A program made the position numbers and the translations under genes. The notes under the pieces were generated by a model, which had not been told where the DNA came from, did not search any database, and was given only the letters and a program-made list of their open reading frames with translations. A stretch of DNA of 64,000 bases from Aureibaculum luteum. GTDB lineage: Bacteria; Bacteroidota; Bacteroidia; Flavobacteriales; Flavobacteriaceae. Below are positions 1 through 6,903 of the stretch, piece after piece (within the stretch, counting starts at the first letter, position 1; each line of letters begins with the position of its first letter). The stretch covers positions 1 to 64,000 of the forward strand of contig NZ_QRGD01000007.1 in the NCBI RefSeq assembly GCF_003449015.1. Reading direction: 5' to 3'.

Positions 1-70
1 GAAGATACAAAAAAGTTATAAAACCAATATGATTCTTTTAAAAGAAAATGTTAGAAGTTATTAGACAGTC

Positions 71-201
71 TGACGTTGTTGTATATGGTTTGTTGCGTGT
101 TTCAAGCAACTAATTTAGTAAATAATTACCGACCAAGAAAGTCCGCGAGGACTTTCGTATATAGTCGAGAAGCCAGCAATAAATTATATACGGTGTTGCC
201 C
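71..201 (-). repeat. attC-like cassette junction, 131-bp class
   Basis: This imperfect palindrome lies downstream of the lipoprotein gene that ends at 210. On the minus strand it opens with GGGCAAC (195-201) and runs to about 71. Its centre is a perfect 8-bp stem, GAAAGTCC/GGACTTTC, closed by a GCGA loop (137-156). The same skeleton recurs at 3036-3166 and 5318-5448 at the same length by my count. The outer box (about 71-77) is degenerate and runs into a sequence repeated in inverted orientation at 4527-4556. The attC analogy is inferred from box positions and palindromic structure. Confidence 0.55.
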
Positions 202-209
202 ACAGTATT

Positions 210-659
210 TTATTCCGCAAGCAACTTTTTCGGTACTTGATAACTTGCTGAATACATTAAATTCTTTTCACGTTTCTTAAATTCATTAAATGCTTTTTTA
301 TACCACTTTGGGTCATTCGCAACAGTTTTGTATTCTTCGAAACTCAAAACATCATAAAAATCTCCGTTTAGCCAAGGTTCAATTCCGAAAATAGCAATTT
401 CGTTTTTTTCTGCTTTGTTAAGCACGATTTCAAAGTCAGACTCTGAGAAATAGTAAATCGATTCAGAGTCGAATCCGTCATTCAGGTTTTCAAGTCCGTT
501 AAATAAATTTGTTTTCAGATATTGAAATTCCTTTTTTCGTTCTTCTTCGGTGTAATCTTTTAATTCCATTTGCTCAAAAGTTTTCAGTTCCGTTTTCTTT
601 TTAGAATTACAGCTTAAAGTTAGAAATGAGATTAGTGTTATTCGGATTATTTTTTTCAA
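210..659 (-). CDS. Small lipoprotein, cassette gene of unknown function
   Basis: The 149-residue product begins with a lipoprotein signal peptide (MKKIIRITLISFLTLSC, lipobox LTLSC at residue 17), so it is predicted to be a lipid-anchored envelope protein. The remainder is charged and mostly helical, with no family I recognise. The start codon is TTG (657-659). It overlaps the TGA stop of the upstream gene as TTGA, which suggests translational coupling. The two genes share one interval between palindromic sites and so form a two-gene cassette. Confidence 0.75.
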   Translation of the reverse strand: MKKIIRITLISFLTLSCNSKKKTELKTFEQMELKDYTEEERKKEFQYLKTNLFNGLENLNDGFDSESIYYFSESDFEIVLNKAEKNEIAIFGIEPWLNGDFYDVLSFEEYKTVANDPKWYKKAFNEFKKREKNLMYSASYQVPKKLLAE

Positions 660-1027
660 TATATAGGTGCATCAAATTTTACAATCGTCGTGTCATTTTC
701 CACTTTAAAGTCAACCCAATGGTCAAGTGAACCTCCATTCGTATAATATCCACCACCAGTTATTTCTTTTTTTCCATTTGTACGATTGAATGTCAGAGAA
801 TAAGCTCCGTCAGATTTGTTTTTTTTCATTGATAAAAATTCAGTTATAGATTCATTCGGCTCAATTTTGTCAATTTTTATTATTTCAAGTTTTTCCGTTG
901 TTGTGAATTCAACATTTGTAATCGGTTCACTCGAGTTATTTTTAATTTTCATTTCAATTCCGTTTTCTTTAAACAATAAACACGAGTTTAAAGTCAGAAT
1001 TAAAGTTATTACGATGAGTTTTTTCAT
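656..1027 (-). CDS. Small lipoprotein, cassette gene of unknown function
   Basis: The 123-residue product has a lipoprotein signal ending in LTLNSC (Cys16). The mature part reads like a small beta-sandwich: MKIKNNSSEPITNVEF, then alternating strands, a glycine-rich GGGYYTNGG turn and DHWVDFKV. This resembles periplasmic or surface beta proteins, but I cannot name a family. It is the first gene of a two-gene cassette; its stop overlaps the TTG start of the next lipoprotein gene. A palindromic junction lies just upstream (1033-1228). Confidence 0.75.
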   Translation of the reverse strand: MKKLIVITLILTLNSCLLFKENGIEMKIKNNSSEPITNVEFTTTEKLEIIKIDKIEPNESITEFLSMKKNKSDGAYSLTFNRTNGKKEITGGGYYTNGGSLDHWVDFKVENDTTIVKFDAPIY

Positions 1028-1032
1028 ATTGT

Positions 1033-1228
1033 GGGCAACGTTAAATATAAGAAATCGTAGGGCAGGTGATAAGCACTATTTTCCGGCTTGTTACTTAGCC
1101 AAATATAAATATTTTGCTTTTATCTTTTTTGTTATAAATGTCAAAATTTTATATTTGGCGACCTCGGAAATAGACAACCAACTTTCGATTAAGCACAAAT
1201 GCCCTATGTTTTTTATATAGTGTTAGCT
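1033..1228 (-). repeat. attC-like cassette junction, 196-bp class
   Basis: On the minus strand the site starts with AGCTAAC (1222-1228) and ends with GTTGCCC (1033-1039). The outer arms pair imperfectly (CATAGGGCA near the start with TGCCCTACG near the end). The interior is a long A+T-rich hairpin from 1098 to 1159, with arms GCCAAATATAAAT and ATTTTATATTTGGC. The TAA stop of the preceding gene lies inside the first box. That is a common arrangement in integron cassettes. Confidence 0.6.
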
Positions 1229-2296
1229 AATGTTTATTCTTTCAAGAAATTCTTTTATTTTATCGAACTCTTTTCCTTCAGAAAATCTAGAATGTTGCTT
1301 TTTTAAATTTTCAATATATTTTAATGTTTGAAATTTTTCTTTTCCAATTCGTTTGTTTTCAAAACTATATAACTCTAAAAGTTTTTTAAATTTCGGGTCA
1401 TTTTCCTTATCATATTCTTTTTTTAAATTAGTTAGAAACTTTTTGAAAAATTCATCTTGAAGTCTAGAGAAACTTATTCCTTTAAATTCCTTATCAGGTA
1501 TTATAGGGTTTAATGAATTATCTTTATTATACACTATAGCTATGTAGTCTTCAATTCCATCAAAGGATGATAAATATGGGTCTGATAAAATATCACCAAT
1601 GTTTTTGTTTAAAACTTCACCAACAGAATTTAGGTTGTCTGATTTTGATTTAACGTGTATTTCAAATTTTATTTTTAATTCTGTTATTAGTTTGTGGTAG
1701 AAGTCAACAATAGTAAGAGTGTCAATGAAATTATTCTCCCAATTTTCATTCTCATCGTTATTTTCAAATGAGTAAGCTATTGAAGAATAAATATCACGTA
1801 AGTTTAATTTGTTAAAATTTTCGTAGCTAGAATTTGTAAGAAATGCATAATAATTAATTTCTAAAGGATTTTCTTCTTCTCTGTTTATAAACTCAATTAA
1901 CAAATCTCCAGATTTGTTATAATATTCTGTCATTGAGTTTATAAGAGCTTTAAAAATATTAATATTAGCTTTATGTCTATTATGTTCTATTGTTTTTTCT
2001 TTTTTTATTGTAGCCTGAAAAATTTTCCTTTGTTCATTGTTTGCTTTAAACTGAATATAGAAAGCCAAAAATGTAAGAACAGATGCTGAAAAAGCAATTA
2101 TTGGATTTAATACCCCTCCAATACTATCTCCAATTTCATTTGGTGGTAATTTTAAATTTTTATCATCTACACTTTCTGGAAAATGAAAAAGTAAATCATT
2201 GTATGAGTAATAATTTATAAAGTAAAAAAGAGAGTATATTATTAGTATTATGGAGAGAACAATTAGTCCTATTAAAACGGGATCTTTTTTCTTCAT
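1223..2296 (-). CDS. Membrane protein resembling putative phage abortive-infection (AbiC-like) proteins
   Basis: The 357-residue product has two N-terminal membrane segments (about residues 8-28 and 61-85). Between them is a GDSIGGVLNPIIAF stretch, followed by YIQFKANNEQ and a long charged, coiled-coil-rich cytoplasmic part of about 270 residues. The layout of two TMs with a GD..GG.LNP motif between them matches the putAbiC-type family linked to phage abortive infection in Lactococcus. I assign this from layout and motif only. It is a single-gene cassette with palindromic junctions on both sides. Its stop codon lies in the junction box. If the call is right, the array carries anti-phage cargo. 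Confidence 0.5.
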   Translation of the reverse strand: MKKKDPVLIGLIVLSIILIIYSLFYFINYYSYNDLLFHFPESVDDKNLKLPPNEIGDSIGGVLNPIIAFSASVLTFLAFYIQFKANNEQRKIFQATIKKEKTIEHNRHKANINIFKALINSMTEYYNKSGDLLIEFINREEENPLEINYYAFLTNSSYENFNKLNLRDIYSSIAYSFENNDENENWENNFIDTLTIVDFYHKLITELKIKFEIHVKSKSDNLNSVGEVLNKNIGDILSDPYLSSFDGIEDYIAIVYNKDNSLNPIIPDKEFKGISFSRLQDEFFKKFLTNLKKEYDKENDPKFKKLLELYSFENKRIGKEKFQTLKYIENLKKQHSRFSEGKEFDKIKEFLERINIS

Positions 2297-2315
2297 TTAG
2301 ATTTTTTCTAATATT

Positions 2316-2511
2316 AGCTAACGGTTTAGCTATGAACAGTACGGGAGCAAACTAGCGTTTGCTTTCCGCCATGCACATAGCGAAATCTTTTGGTTTTGTT
2401 TTTTCTTTTTTTGTGTCAAAGCGAAATCCCAAAGATTTCGCGACCTTATAAATAAACACAGACCTTAGCGTTTAAGCCCAAAGCCCGTATTGTTTATAGG
2501 TTTTGTTAGGC
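2316..2511 (-). repeat. attC-like cassette junction, 196-bp class
   Basis: On the minus strand it begins GCCTAAC (2505-2511) and ends with GTTAGC (2317-2322). The outer arms pair imperfectly (CCTATAAACAATACGGGC with CCGTACTGTTCATAGC). The inner hairpin spans 2380-2441, with arms GCGAAATCTTT and AAAGATTTCGC around a T-rich loop. Of the junctions in the window, its boxes come closest to the integron consensus RYYYAAC/GTTRRRY. Confidence 0.65.
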
Positions 2512-2517
2512 AATGTT

Positions 2518-3015
2518 TTACTCCTCAGTTTTTATCATAAATTCTGGTACTTCGCTGAGCGTTTCAGTTATTTGTTTCAATTCGATTATATCTGAATCTA
2601 GCGATATTATTTTGTACGTTAGAATTTCATTTTCAGTATTTTTCCCTCCACTAAATACTCCACTTTTAGTAGATTTAGTAGTTTCTATTTTAAGAATACT
2701 GTCTAGACTGATATTCCAAATCCCTTCGCTTTTTTCTCCAGCTAAGTTTTCTTTACCTAAAATTAATTCAAACGTTCTATCTTTATTAAAACTGTATTTG
2801 TGATTCCCTTGCATTTTTGCAACCATTTTCAATCCAAATAAATAGTCTTTCAGTTCAGGCTTTGATTCAACATATGCCAAAGATTTATTCCAATCCTTGT
2901 CCCACGTTCCTAGAATATTACTTTCTAGATTGTTCATTTCCTTTTCCGAACAACCTATCATACTGAAAATTAGAACGAATAATAAGGTTGTAATTGATAG
3001 TTTTTGTTTTTTCAT
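2518..3015 (-). CDS. Lipocalin-like lipoprotein, cassette gene
   Basis: The 165-residue product has a lipoprotein signal with lipobox SMIGC (Cys22). After a short linker comes LGTWDKDW, a G-T-W motif typical of lipocalin-like beta-barrel domains. Beta strands follow (KYSFNKDRTFELILG, EGIWNISLDSILKIE, LTYKIISLDSDIIELKQI). This is the pattern of Bacteroidota lipocalin-like small lipoproteins, which probably bind a hydrophobic ligand or act as stress proteins in the envelope. It is a single-gene cassette with clear palindromic junctions on both sides. Its exact role is unknown. Confidence 0.75.
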   Translation of the reverse strand: MKKQKLSITTLLFVLIFSMIGCSEKEMNNLESNILGTWDKDWNKSLAYVESKPELKDYLFGLKMVAKMQGNHKYSFNKDRTFELILGKENLAGEKSEGIWNISLDSILKIETTKSTKSGVFSGGKNTENEILTYKIISLDSDIIELKQITETLSEVPEFMIKTEE

Positions 3016-3035
3016 AATTGGTTTATTTAAATATT

Positions 3036-3166
3036 GCCTAACGGTCTCGGCTATGAGTAGTTGCGTGGGTTAATACTTAACTTCGCAAGTACCCACCAAA
3101 TTGAAAATCCGCGAGGATTTTCAGTAGTAGGCGAGAACAAGCAATTACTTATAGCCATTGTTGTGC
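3036..3166 (-). repeat. attC-like cassette junction, 131-bp class
   Basis: On the minus strand the site begins GCACAAC (3160-3166) and ends GTTAGGC (3036-3042). The outer arms match over 16 bases with two mismatches: GGCTATAAGTAATTGC against the complement of GCAACTACTCATAGCC. The centre is a perfect 8-bp stem, GAAAATCC/GGATTTTC, with a GCGA loop (3103-3122). By my count the total length is identical to the sites at 71-201 and 5318-5448. Confidence 0.65.
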
Positions 3167-3182
3167 TTTCGTTATTTATAAT

Positions 3183-3926
3183 TTAGTCATATTGAGTTTC
3201 CTTAAGAATTTTATCTATCAATAGGTCTAATTCTATAAATAGGTTTTTGTTATCTGCAATCCAGTATAAAAATTCGTCAGTATTGTTTTCGAATTCAATT
3301 TCTTTAAAAATTTGAAGTTTATCCACCTTCAGGTTTGATTTTTCTTTCCAATTTAATGGACCATAGGCATCCATATCTTTAAAGGAATATTTTTTTGATA
3401 AATAGGGAAAAATCTCGTTATCTAATTTTGCGGTAAATCTTGTTGTTCTATCTGTCAATGCTTTCATCGTTCGTCCCCAATTATATATTAAATTAACCAA
3501 TTCCTGATTCTGGAGCAATTCCAAACGTCCCGATTGTATTAGACCAGAAATGGTATTTTCCGAGGGTCTGAATATAGGAGGGTCAAAGGCATAAAAAAGT
3601 AAACTATCAACATTTTGCTTTTTAAGATAATCTTCGTCTTTGCCTATATTATTCATTAATTGTCTGAGGGCTGCCTCACATAATTCATTTTCCTCAATTC
3701 TTCTTTTTATAATCGCTTTGTTTTGCAAATATTCAGTATGAATGTTCTTTACAATGGATTGTTCTTCAAGTTTCTGAATTCGTTCTTGGTTCCAATTATT
3801 GATTGACAATGCAATCAAAATTCCAATTACAACAAGTACAATTTCGCCAATCGCGTAAATCAGATATTTGCTGAATTTATTTTCAGTCAGCAGGTTTTGT
3901 CTAATTTTTCTAAAGAATTTAATCAT
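3183..3926 (-). CDS. DUF6090-type membrane-anchored protein (copy 1)
   Basis: The 247-residue product starts MIKFFRKIRQNLL and has one strongly hydrophobic segment (YAIGEIVLVVIGILIALSI, about residues 24-43) followed by NNWNQER. The rest is a helical extracytoplasmic part. This N-terminus is the hallmark of the Flavobacteriia family DUF6090, whose function is unknown. A second copy lies at 4556-5293; the first 50 or so residues are nearly the same and the C-terminal parts have diverged. Both copies share the same short leader before the ATG. Confidence 0.75.
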   Translation of the reverse strand: MIKFFRKIRQNLLTENKFSKYLIYAIGEIVLVVIGILIALSINNWNQERIQKLEEQSIVKNIHTEYLQNKAIIKRRIEENELCEAALRQLMNNIGKDEDYLKKQNVDSLLFYAFDPPIFRPSENTISGLIQSGRLELLQNQELVNLIYNWGRTMKALTDRTTRFTAKLDNEIFPYLSKKYSFKDMDAYGPLNWKEKSNLKVDKLQIFKEIEFENNTDEFLYWIADNKNLFIELDLLIDKILKETQYD

Positions 3927-3927
3927 T

Positions 3928-3977
3928 GGTTAGCGGTTTCTGATAGTAAAGCACAATGGTTTTATACATCTTAGCAA
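3928..3977 (-). repeat. Short, truncated cassette junction
   Basis: Only about 58 bp separates the flanking genes. The gene-proximal part (GGTTAGCGGTTTCTG and AAAGCACAATGG on the plus strand) matches the leader at 5294-5326, which belongs to a full 131-bp site. After the GCACAAT box the rest of the palindrome is missing and is replaced by about 20 bp ending in CTTAGC. This looks like a junction that has lost most of its attC-like structure. Confidence 0.45.
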
Positions 3978-3984
3978 AAGTTTA

Positions 3985-4497
3985 TTATTCCTTATTCAAA
4001 AATTCAGTTACTAAATTATTCTTTTCAGATTCCATTTCGCAAGTCCAACTGTCTATAAACCATCTTCCATTTTCATAATGAAGTTGAACGCTATTTAGAC
4101 CTCTAATATTGGATTCAGTTTTTAGGTCAGTTCGTATTTCAAATGCACTCCAAACTTGCGCAATATTTCCAAACTTGCTAACTATTCTTTTTAGCTCCTT
4201 TTCATAAAAATTCTCTTTTGGTGATAATCCAATTGGTATATATTCCGCCTCCAAAGAATGAGTTTTCGCTTTTCCATTTTCATCAATTCTTGTAATAAAA
4301 GCATTTTTTGAATGAATGTAACTATCTCTTTCAAACTCCCAAGGTTCACTACTCGAGCCAGAAACAACATCATAATATGCATTTATTATCGCATCTACTG
4401 ATTTTACATCTTTTGCGTATTTGTCATCATTAGTTTGTCCGAAAATTGAATTACAAGCAAAAATTATGCTAATTGATGTAAGTATTATTTTATTCAT
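3985..4497 (-). CDS. Secreted NTF2/SnoaL-like protein
   Basis: The 170-residue product has a signal peptide (MNKIILTSISIIFACNSIFG, cleavage before QTNDD). The body has a helical start (DVKSVDAIINAYYDVVSG), a middle domain and C-terminal strands (VQLHYENGRWFIDSWTCEME). This pattern fits cystatin-fold NTF2-like/SnoaL-type domains, which are often small-molecule binding or of unknown function. It is flanked by two short, degenerate junctions rather than full palindromes, so its cassette may now be immobile. Family placement is tentative. Confidence 0.65.
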   Translation of the reverse strand: MNKIILTSISIIFACNSIFGQTNDDKYAKDVKSVDAIINAYYDVVSGSSSEPWEFERDSYIHSKNAFITRIDENGKAKTHSLEAEYIPIGLSPKENFYEKELKRIVSKFGNIAQVWSAFEIRTDLKTESNIRGLNSVQLHYENGRWFIDSWTCEMESEKNNLVTEFLNKE

Positions 4498-4555
4498 ATC
4501 TATTGGTTTTTTAAATTTTTGCTAATGTCAGTCTGTCTAATAACCTACTACATTT
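4498..4555 (-). repeat. Short, degenerate cassette junction with an inverted repeat element
   Basis: The 58-bp spacer contains a box-like GCTAAT (4521-4526) followed directly by a 30-base element (4527-4556). That element matches 25 of 30 positions of the minus strand of 45-74 at the other end of the array segment. No full palindromic site is present. The element itself contains the near-palindrome GACAGACTGAC (minus strand). I cannot say whether it is an old cassette end or something else. Confidence 0.4.
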
Positions 4556-5293
4556 TTAATAAGCTGTTTCTATTTTTTCTAATAATATAGTTGCTGACTC
4601 TTTATAATATCTTAACATAGGCAAAAAATTTTCAATCGCTATTAATCTATATGTCACAACCTTATTTTTAAAAATTTTACTCTTTGCAAAAAAAGCTATC
4701 GTTCCTGGATTGTATTTCATATTCATATGGTCTGAATACCAAGAGAATTGTTCAATATATTTTATATTATTAAATGATTCTTCCTTTAATTTATCAAGTA
4801 CCAAATTTAAAGATTCATCAATATTATAGAACTGAATAATTTCATTTGTTAGGTCTTTATTTCCGCTAGTGTTAAAGTCATTATAGGTTTTAAGTAATCC
4901 AATACCTTTATCTTGAATATCAAAGGCTATAAAACTATTTATATCAATTGGGATGGTAGTAAAATCTAAATAATTAGTTGCGTTAATTGAATCTAAAGGA
5001 ATACTTGAATATCCTTCTGTAATGAATTTTTCAATTCTCAATTCTAATTGTTCATATCGTTTTATAACGTCATCTATATTTGAGAGGTCAGACTTTAAGT
5101 TTTGTTCAACTTCATTGTAAATGGTGCTAAGTTGATTTTCACTTTTCCTGTTTTCATTCCAATTATTAATTGAAAGTGCAATTAAAATTCCAATAACTAC
5201 AAGTACAATTTCTCCGATAGCATATTTAAAATACTTGGCAGTTTTGTTTTTCTCCATAAGGTCGTAGCGTATTTTTCTAAAGAATTTAATCAT
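4556..5293 (-). CDS. DUF6090-type membrane-anchored protein (copy 2)
   Basis: The 245-residue product begins MIKFFRKIRYDLMEKNKTAKYFKYAIGE (shown in two runs: MIKFFRKIRYDLMEK, then NKTAKYFKYAIGE). A single membrane segment (IVLVVIGILIALSI, about 29-43) and NNWNENRK follow, matching the signature start of Flavobacteriia DUF6090 proteins. The remaining 200 residues are helical and extracytoplasmic. It is a paralogue of 3183-3926. Conservation is high in the N-terminal 45 residues and the leader, and low after that, which suggests cassette divergence or exchange of the C-terminal part. Function unknown. Confidence 0.75.
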   Translation of the reverse strand: MIKFFRKIRYDLMEKNKTAKYFKYAIGEIVLVVIGILIALSINNWNENRKSENQLSTIYNEVEQNLKSDLSNIDDVIKRYEQLELRIEKFITEGYSSIPLDSINATNYLDFTTIPIDINSFIAFDIQDKGIGLLKTYNDFNTSGNKDLTNEIIQFYNIDESLNLVLDKLKEESFNNIKYIEQFSWYSDHMNMKYNPGTIAFFAKSKIFKNKVVTYRLIAIENFLPMLRYYKESATILLEKIETAY

Positions 5294-5317
5294 TGGTTAG
5301 CGGTTCCTGGTAATGAA

Positions 5318-5448
5318 GCACAACGTGTTTGTGTATGCTTAGTTGCGTTTGTAAGTTACTAATTTAGTAAACAAAAACGGATTAGAAAATCTGCTAAGAT
5401 TTTCCGAATAGGCGAGAACCTAGCAATTAAATATACACGGTGTTGTGC
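5318..5448 (-). repeat. attC-like cassette junction, 131-bp class
   Basis: This is the best-defined short-class site. On the minus strand it starts GCACAAC (5442-5448) and ends GTTGTGC (5318-5324), so the two outer boxes are exact inverted copies. The arms CACCGTGTAT and ATACACAAACAC pair. The centre is an 8-bp stem, GAAAATCT/AGATTTTC, with loop GCTA (5385-5404), in the position of the GCGA hairpin of the sister sites. Confidence 0.65.
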
Positions 5449-5452
5449 CTAG

Positions 5453-5908
5453 TTATTTTATTTTTATTTCGTTCAGATTTCGTTCAAATATATTTCCAAA
5501 ATTTTCATCTTCGAGTTTCTTAATTTGAATGTTATTCCAAGTCAATTCTATCCGTATTTCTTTGTTTTTTCCGTTCTCAATAACTGTAATGATAATCGGG
5601 ATATTTTCTCTTTTCGTTTTATAGAATTTGAGTAGGTTTTCCGTTTTCCCAAAAAGATGAGAAGTCAGAGGTGAATTTAATTCAATATCAATTCCGTTCG
5701 CGATTGGTTCAATTTCGATAAACCCTTTTTCAGAACTTTCATTTTCTAATCCGTGAAGAAATTCAATTGTCGGAAGTTTTATTTTTTCAATTTTTAGTGA
5801 TTCCGATTTTATATTTCCGACATATTTAATTCTGTATATTCCGCAAGCTTGTCCAAAAGTATATTGAATTGATAGGCTTAAAATTAACAGTATAAATATT
5901 CTTTTCAT
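5453..5908 (-). CDS. Secreted protein of unknown function, cassette gene
   Basis: The 151-residue product has a signal peptide (MKRIFILLILSLSIQYTFG, then QACGIYRIKYVG). The mature part is strand-rich (YRIKYVGNIKSESLKIEKIKL, GFIEIEPIANGIDIEL, IPIIITVIENG). It resembles small Bacteroidota periplasmic beta proteins, but I recognise no family. It is a single-gene cassette between a 131-bp junction (5318-5448) and a 196-bp-class junction (5926-6122). The stop lies 5 bp from the junction box, as expected for a compact cassette. Confidence 0.7.
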   Translation of the reverse strand: MKRIFILLILSLSIQYTFGQACGIYRIKYVGNIKSESLKIEKIKLPTIEFLHGLENESSEKGFIEIEPIANGIDIELNSPLTSHLFGKTENLLKFYKTKRENIPIIITVIENGKNKEIRIELTWNNIQIKKLEDENFGNIFERNLNEIKIK

Positions 5909-5925
5909 TTGTTTTCTTTAATTAG

Positions 5926-6122
5926 GCACAACGTCTCGTATATGAAACGTAGCGTGTTAAAAGACGTAATCGTTTCGAATTAAACACTGAGCCGAATTTT
6001 TAAATTTTTCTTTTTATCTTTATTTTATTAAAAGCCAAATTTAAAAATTTGGAGGTCTTCCCAAATACACATAAACCTCTCGAAAAGCCTATAATAGCTA
6101 TGTTTTATATACATTGTTAGCA
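5926..6122 (-). repeat. attC-like cassette junction, 196-bp class
   Basis: On the minus strand it starts GCTAAC (6116-6121) and ends GTTGTGC (5926-5932). The outer arms AATGTATATAAAACATAGC and GCTACGTTTCATATACGAG pair imperfectly. The inner hairpin spans about 5992-6052, with A+T-rich arms (CCGAATTTTTAAATTT and AAATTTAAAAATTTGG, one mismatch). It is the junction closest to the recombinase. Confidence 0.6.
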
Positions 6123-6128
6123 GCTTTT

Positions 6129-6473
6129 TTACTTATTATCAATCCATTTTCCAGCTTCGATTACCTTTTCAAGGTGTCCCATAGTCACATCAGGTTTTAA
6201 ATACTTTCTTCTTTCTTTAATCAGAATATTTTTAATCCAGTTTAATGGGCGTGGTGCAAAGTCGACACTGCCATCAATGTGTAAATCAATATCAAACTCA
6301 TCAAGGTTTTGAATTTCAAATTTCTCAAAAAACTCTTCAAAGAAACTAATTGCATCAAGTCCATAGAATCCAATGTCTTCAGCCAATTTTAACTCAGAGT
6401 TTATCTCATCAACTTTCAGATGAGTCTTATTTGTTATAAAATCAATTAGTTCTTGTTTCATATTAAACATCAA
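6129..6473 (-). CDS. DUF1493-like protein
   Basis: The 114-residue product is cytosolic, with no signal peptide. Its helical start (MKQELIDFITNKTHLKVDEINSELKLAEDIG is too long to quote as one motif; the key part is LAEDIGFYGLDAISFFEEF) matches DUF1493. That is a small acyl-carrier-like fold often found as a stand-alone immunity-like or cassette gene. The alternative start Met5 (MKQEL) is equally likely. The gene overlaps the preceding DUF7674-like gene by 11 bp, so the two are translated as a pair. Function unknown. Confidence 0.7.
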   Translation of the reverse strand: MMFNMKQELIDFITNKTHLKVDEINSELKLAEDIGFYGLDAISFFEEFFEKFEIQNLDEFDIDLHIDGSVDFAPRPLNWIKNILIKERRKYLKPDVTMGHLEKVIEAGKWIDNK

Positions 6474-6897
6474 TTTCTCGATAAAATGAAAAAAGGTTTT
6501 TGTAATGTTCTTTCGTTTTAATTCCCATTATTGATTTTAAATACTCTCTAGGTTTCTTTTTTTGTTCCATAATTGTCACTAAAAAGTCCGTATACAAATA
6601 ATTAGTAACGGTATCTTCTGAGCTGTTGAATGCTTCCTCCACATTGTTCATAAATTGGATTGCTTCTTGAAGTTCACCATCTAAAACAAATTGAGTTAGT
6701 TCTTCCGCTAGTTTGGTCATTATTCCAGAATTTTCAAATCCGTCTTCCTCAAGGTCAATTCCCTTGAGTATCTGTAATTTTTTAATTTTTGGAAATTGTT
6801 TTTCCAAAGAGGTGTAAAAATCAAATGCGGTCTGTTTTGTCATTTCTGTAATTGCTGCTAACGAAGGGATATAAGTACCGTTACCTATATACTCCAT
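6463..6897 (-). CDS. DUF7674-like small cytosolic protein
   Basis: The 144-residue helical protein has no signal peptide. The central part, LTQFVLDGELQEAIQFMNNVEEAF, followed by a conserved TNYLYTDFLVTIME segment, is typical of the small family I know as DUF7674. Its members are often found near toxin/immunity and cassette genes. The ATG lies only 6 bp after the recombinase stop codon (6904), with no junction box visible between. It overlaps the DUF1493-like gene by 11 bp. The pair may be the first cassette or may be co-transcribed with the recombinase. Confidence 0.65.
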   Translation of the reverse strand: MEYIGNGTYIPSLAAITEMTKQTAFDFYTSLEKQFPKIKKLQILKGIDLEEDGFENSGIMTKLAEELTQFVLDGELQEAIQFMNNVEEAFNSSEDTVTNYLYTDFLVTIMEQKKKPREYLKSIMGIKTKEHYKNLFSFYREIDV

Positions 6898-6903
6898 ATA
6901 TCC

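Noticed and set aside
816-1220. A 134-codon plus-strand frame across a lipoprotein gene and a junction
   Set aside because: It runs antisense through a clear lipoprotein gene and through the palindromic junction, is rich in Phe/Ile/Ser as antisense frames usually are, and has no recognisable domain.
71-6122. CRISPR array
   Set aside because: The repeated elements are 131 or about 196 bp, palindromic, divergent in sequence and separated by whole genes. There are no short identical repeats with unique spacers and no cas genes.
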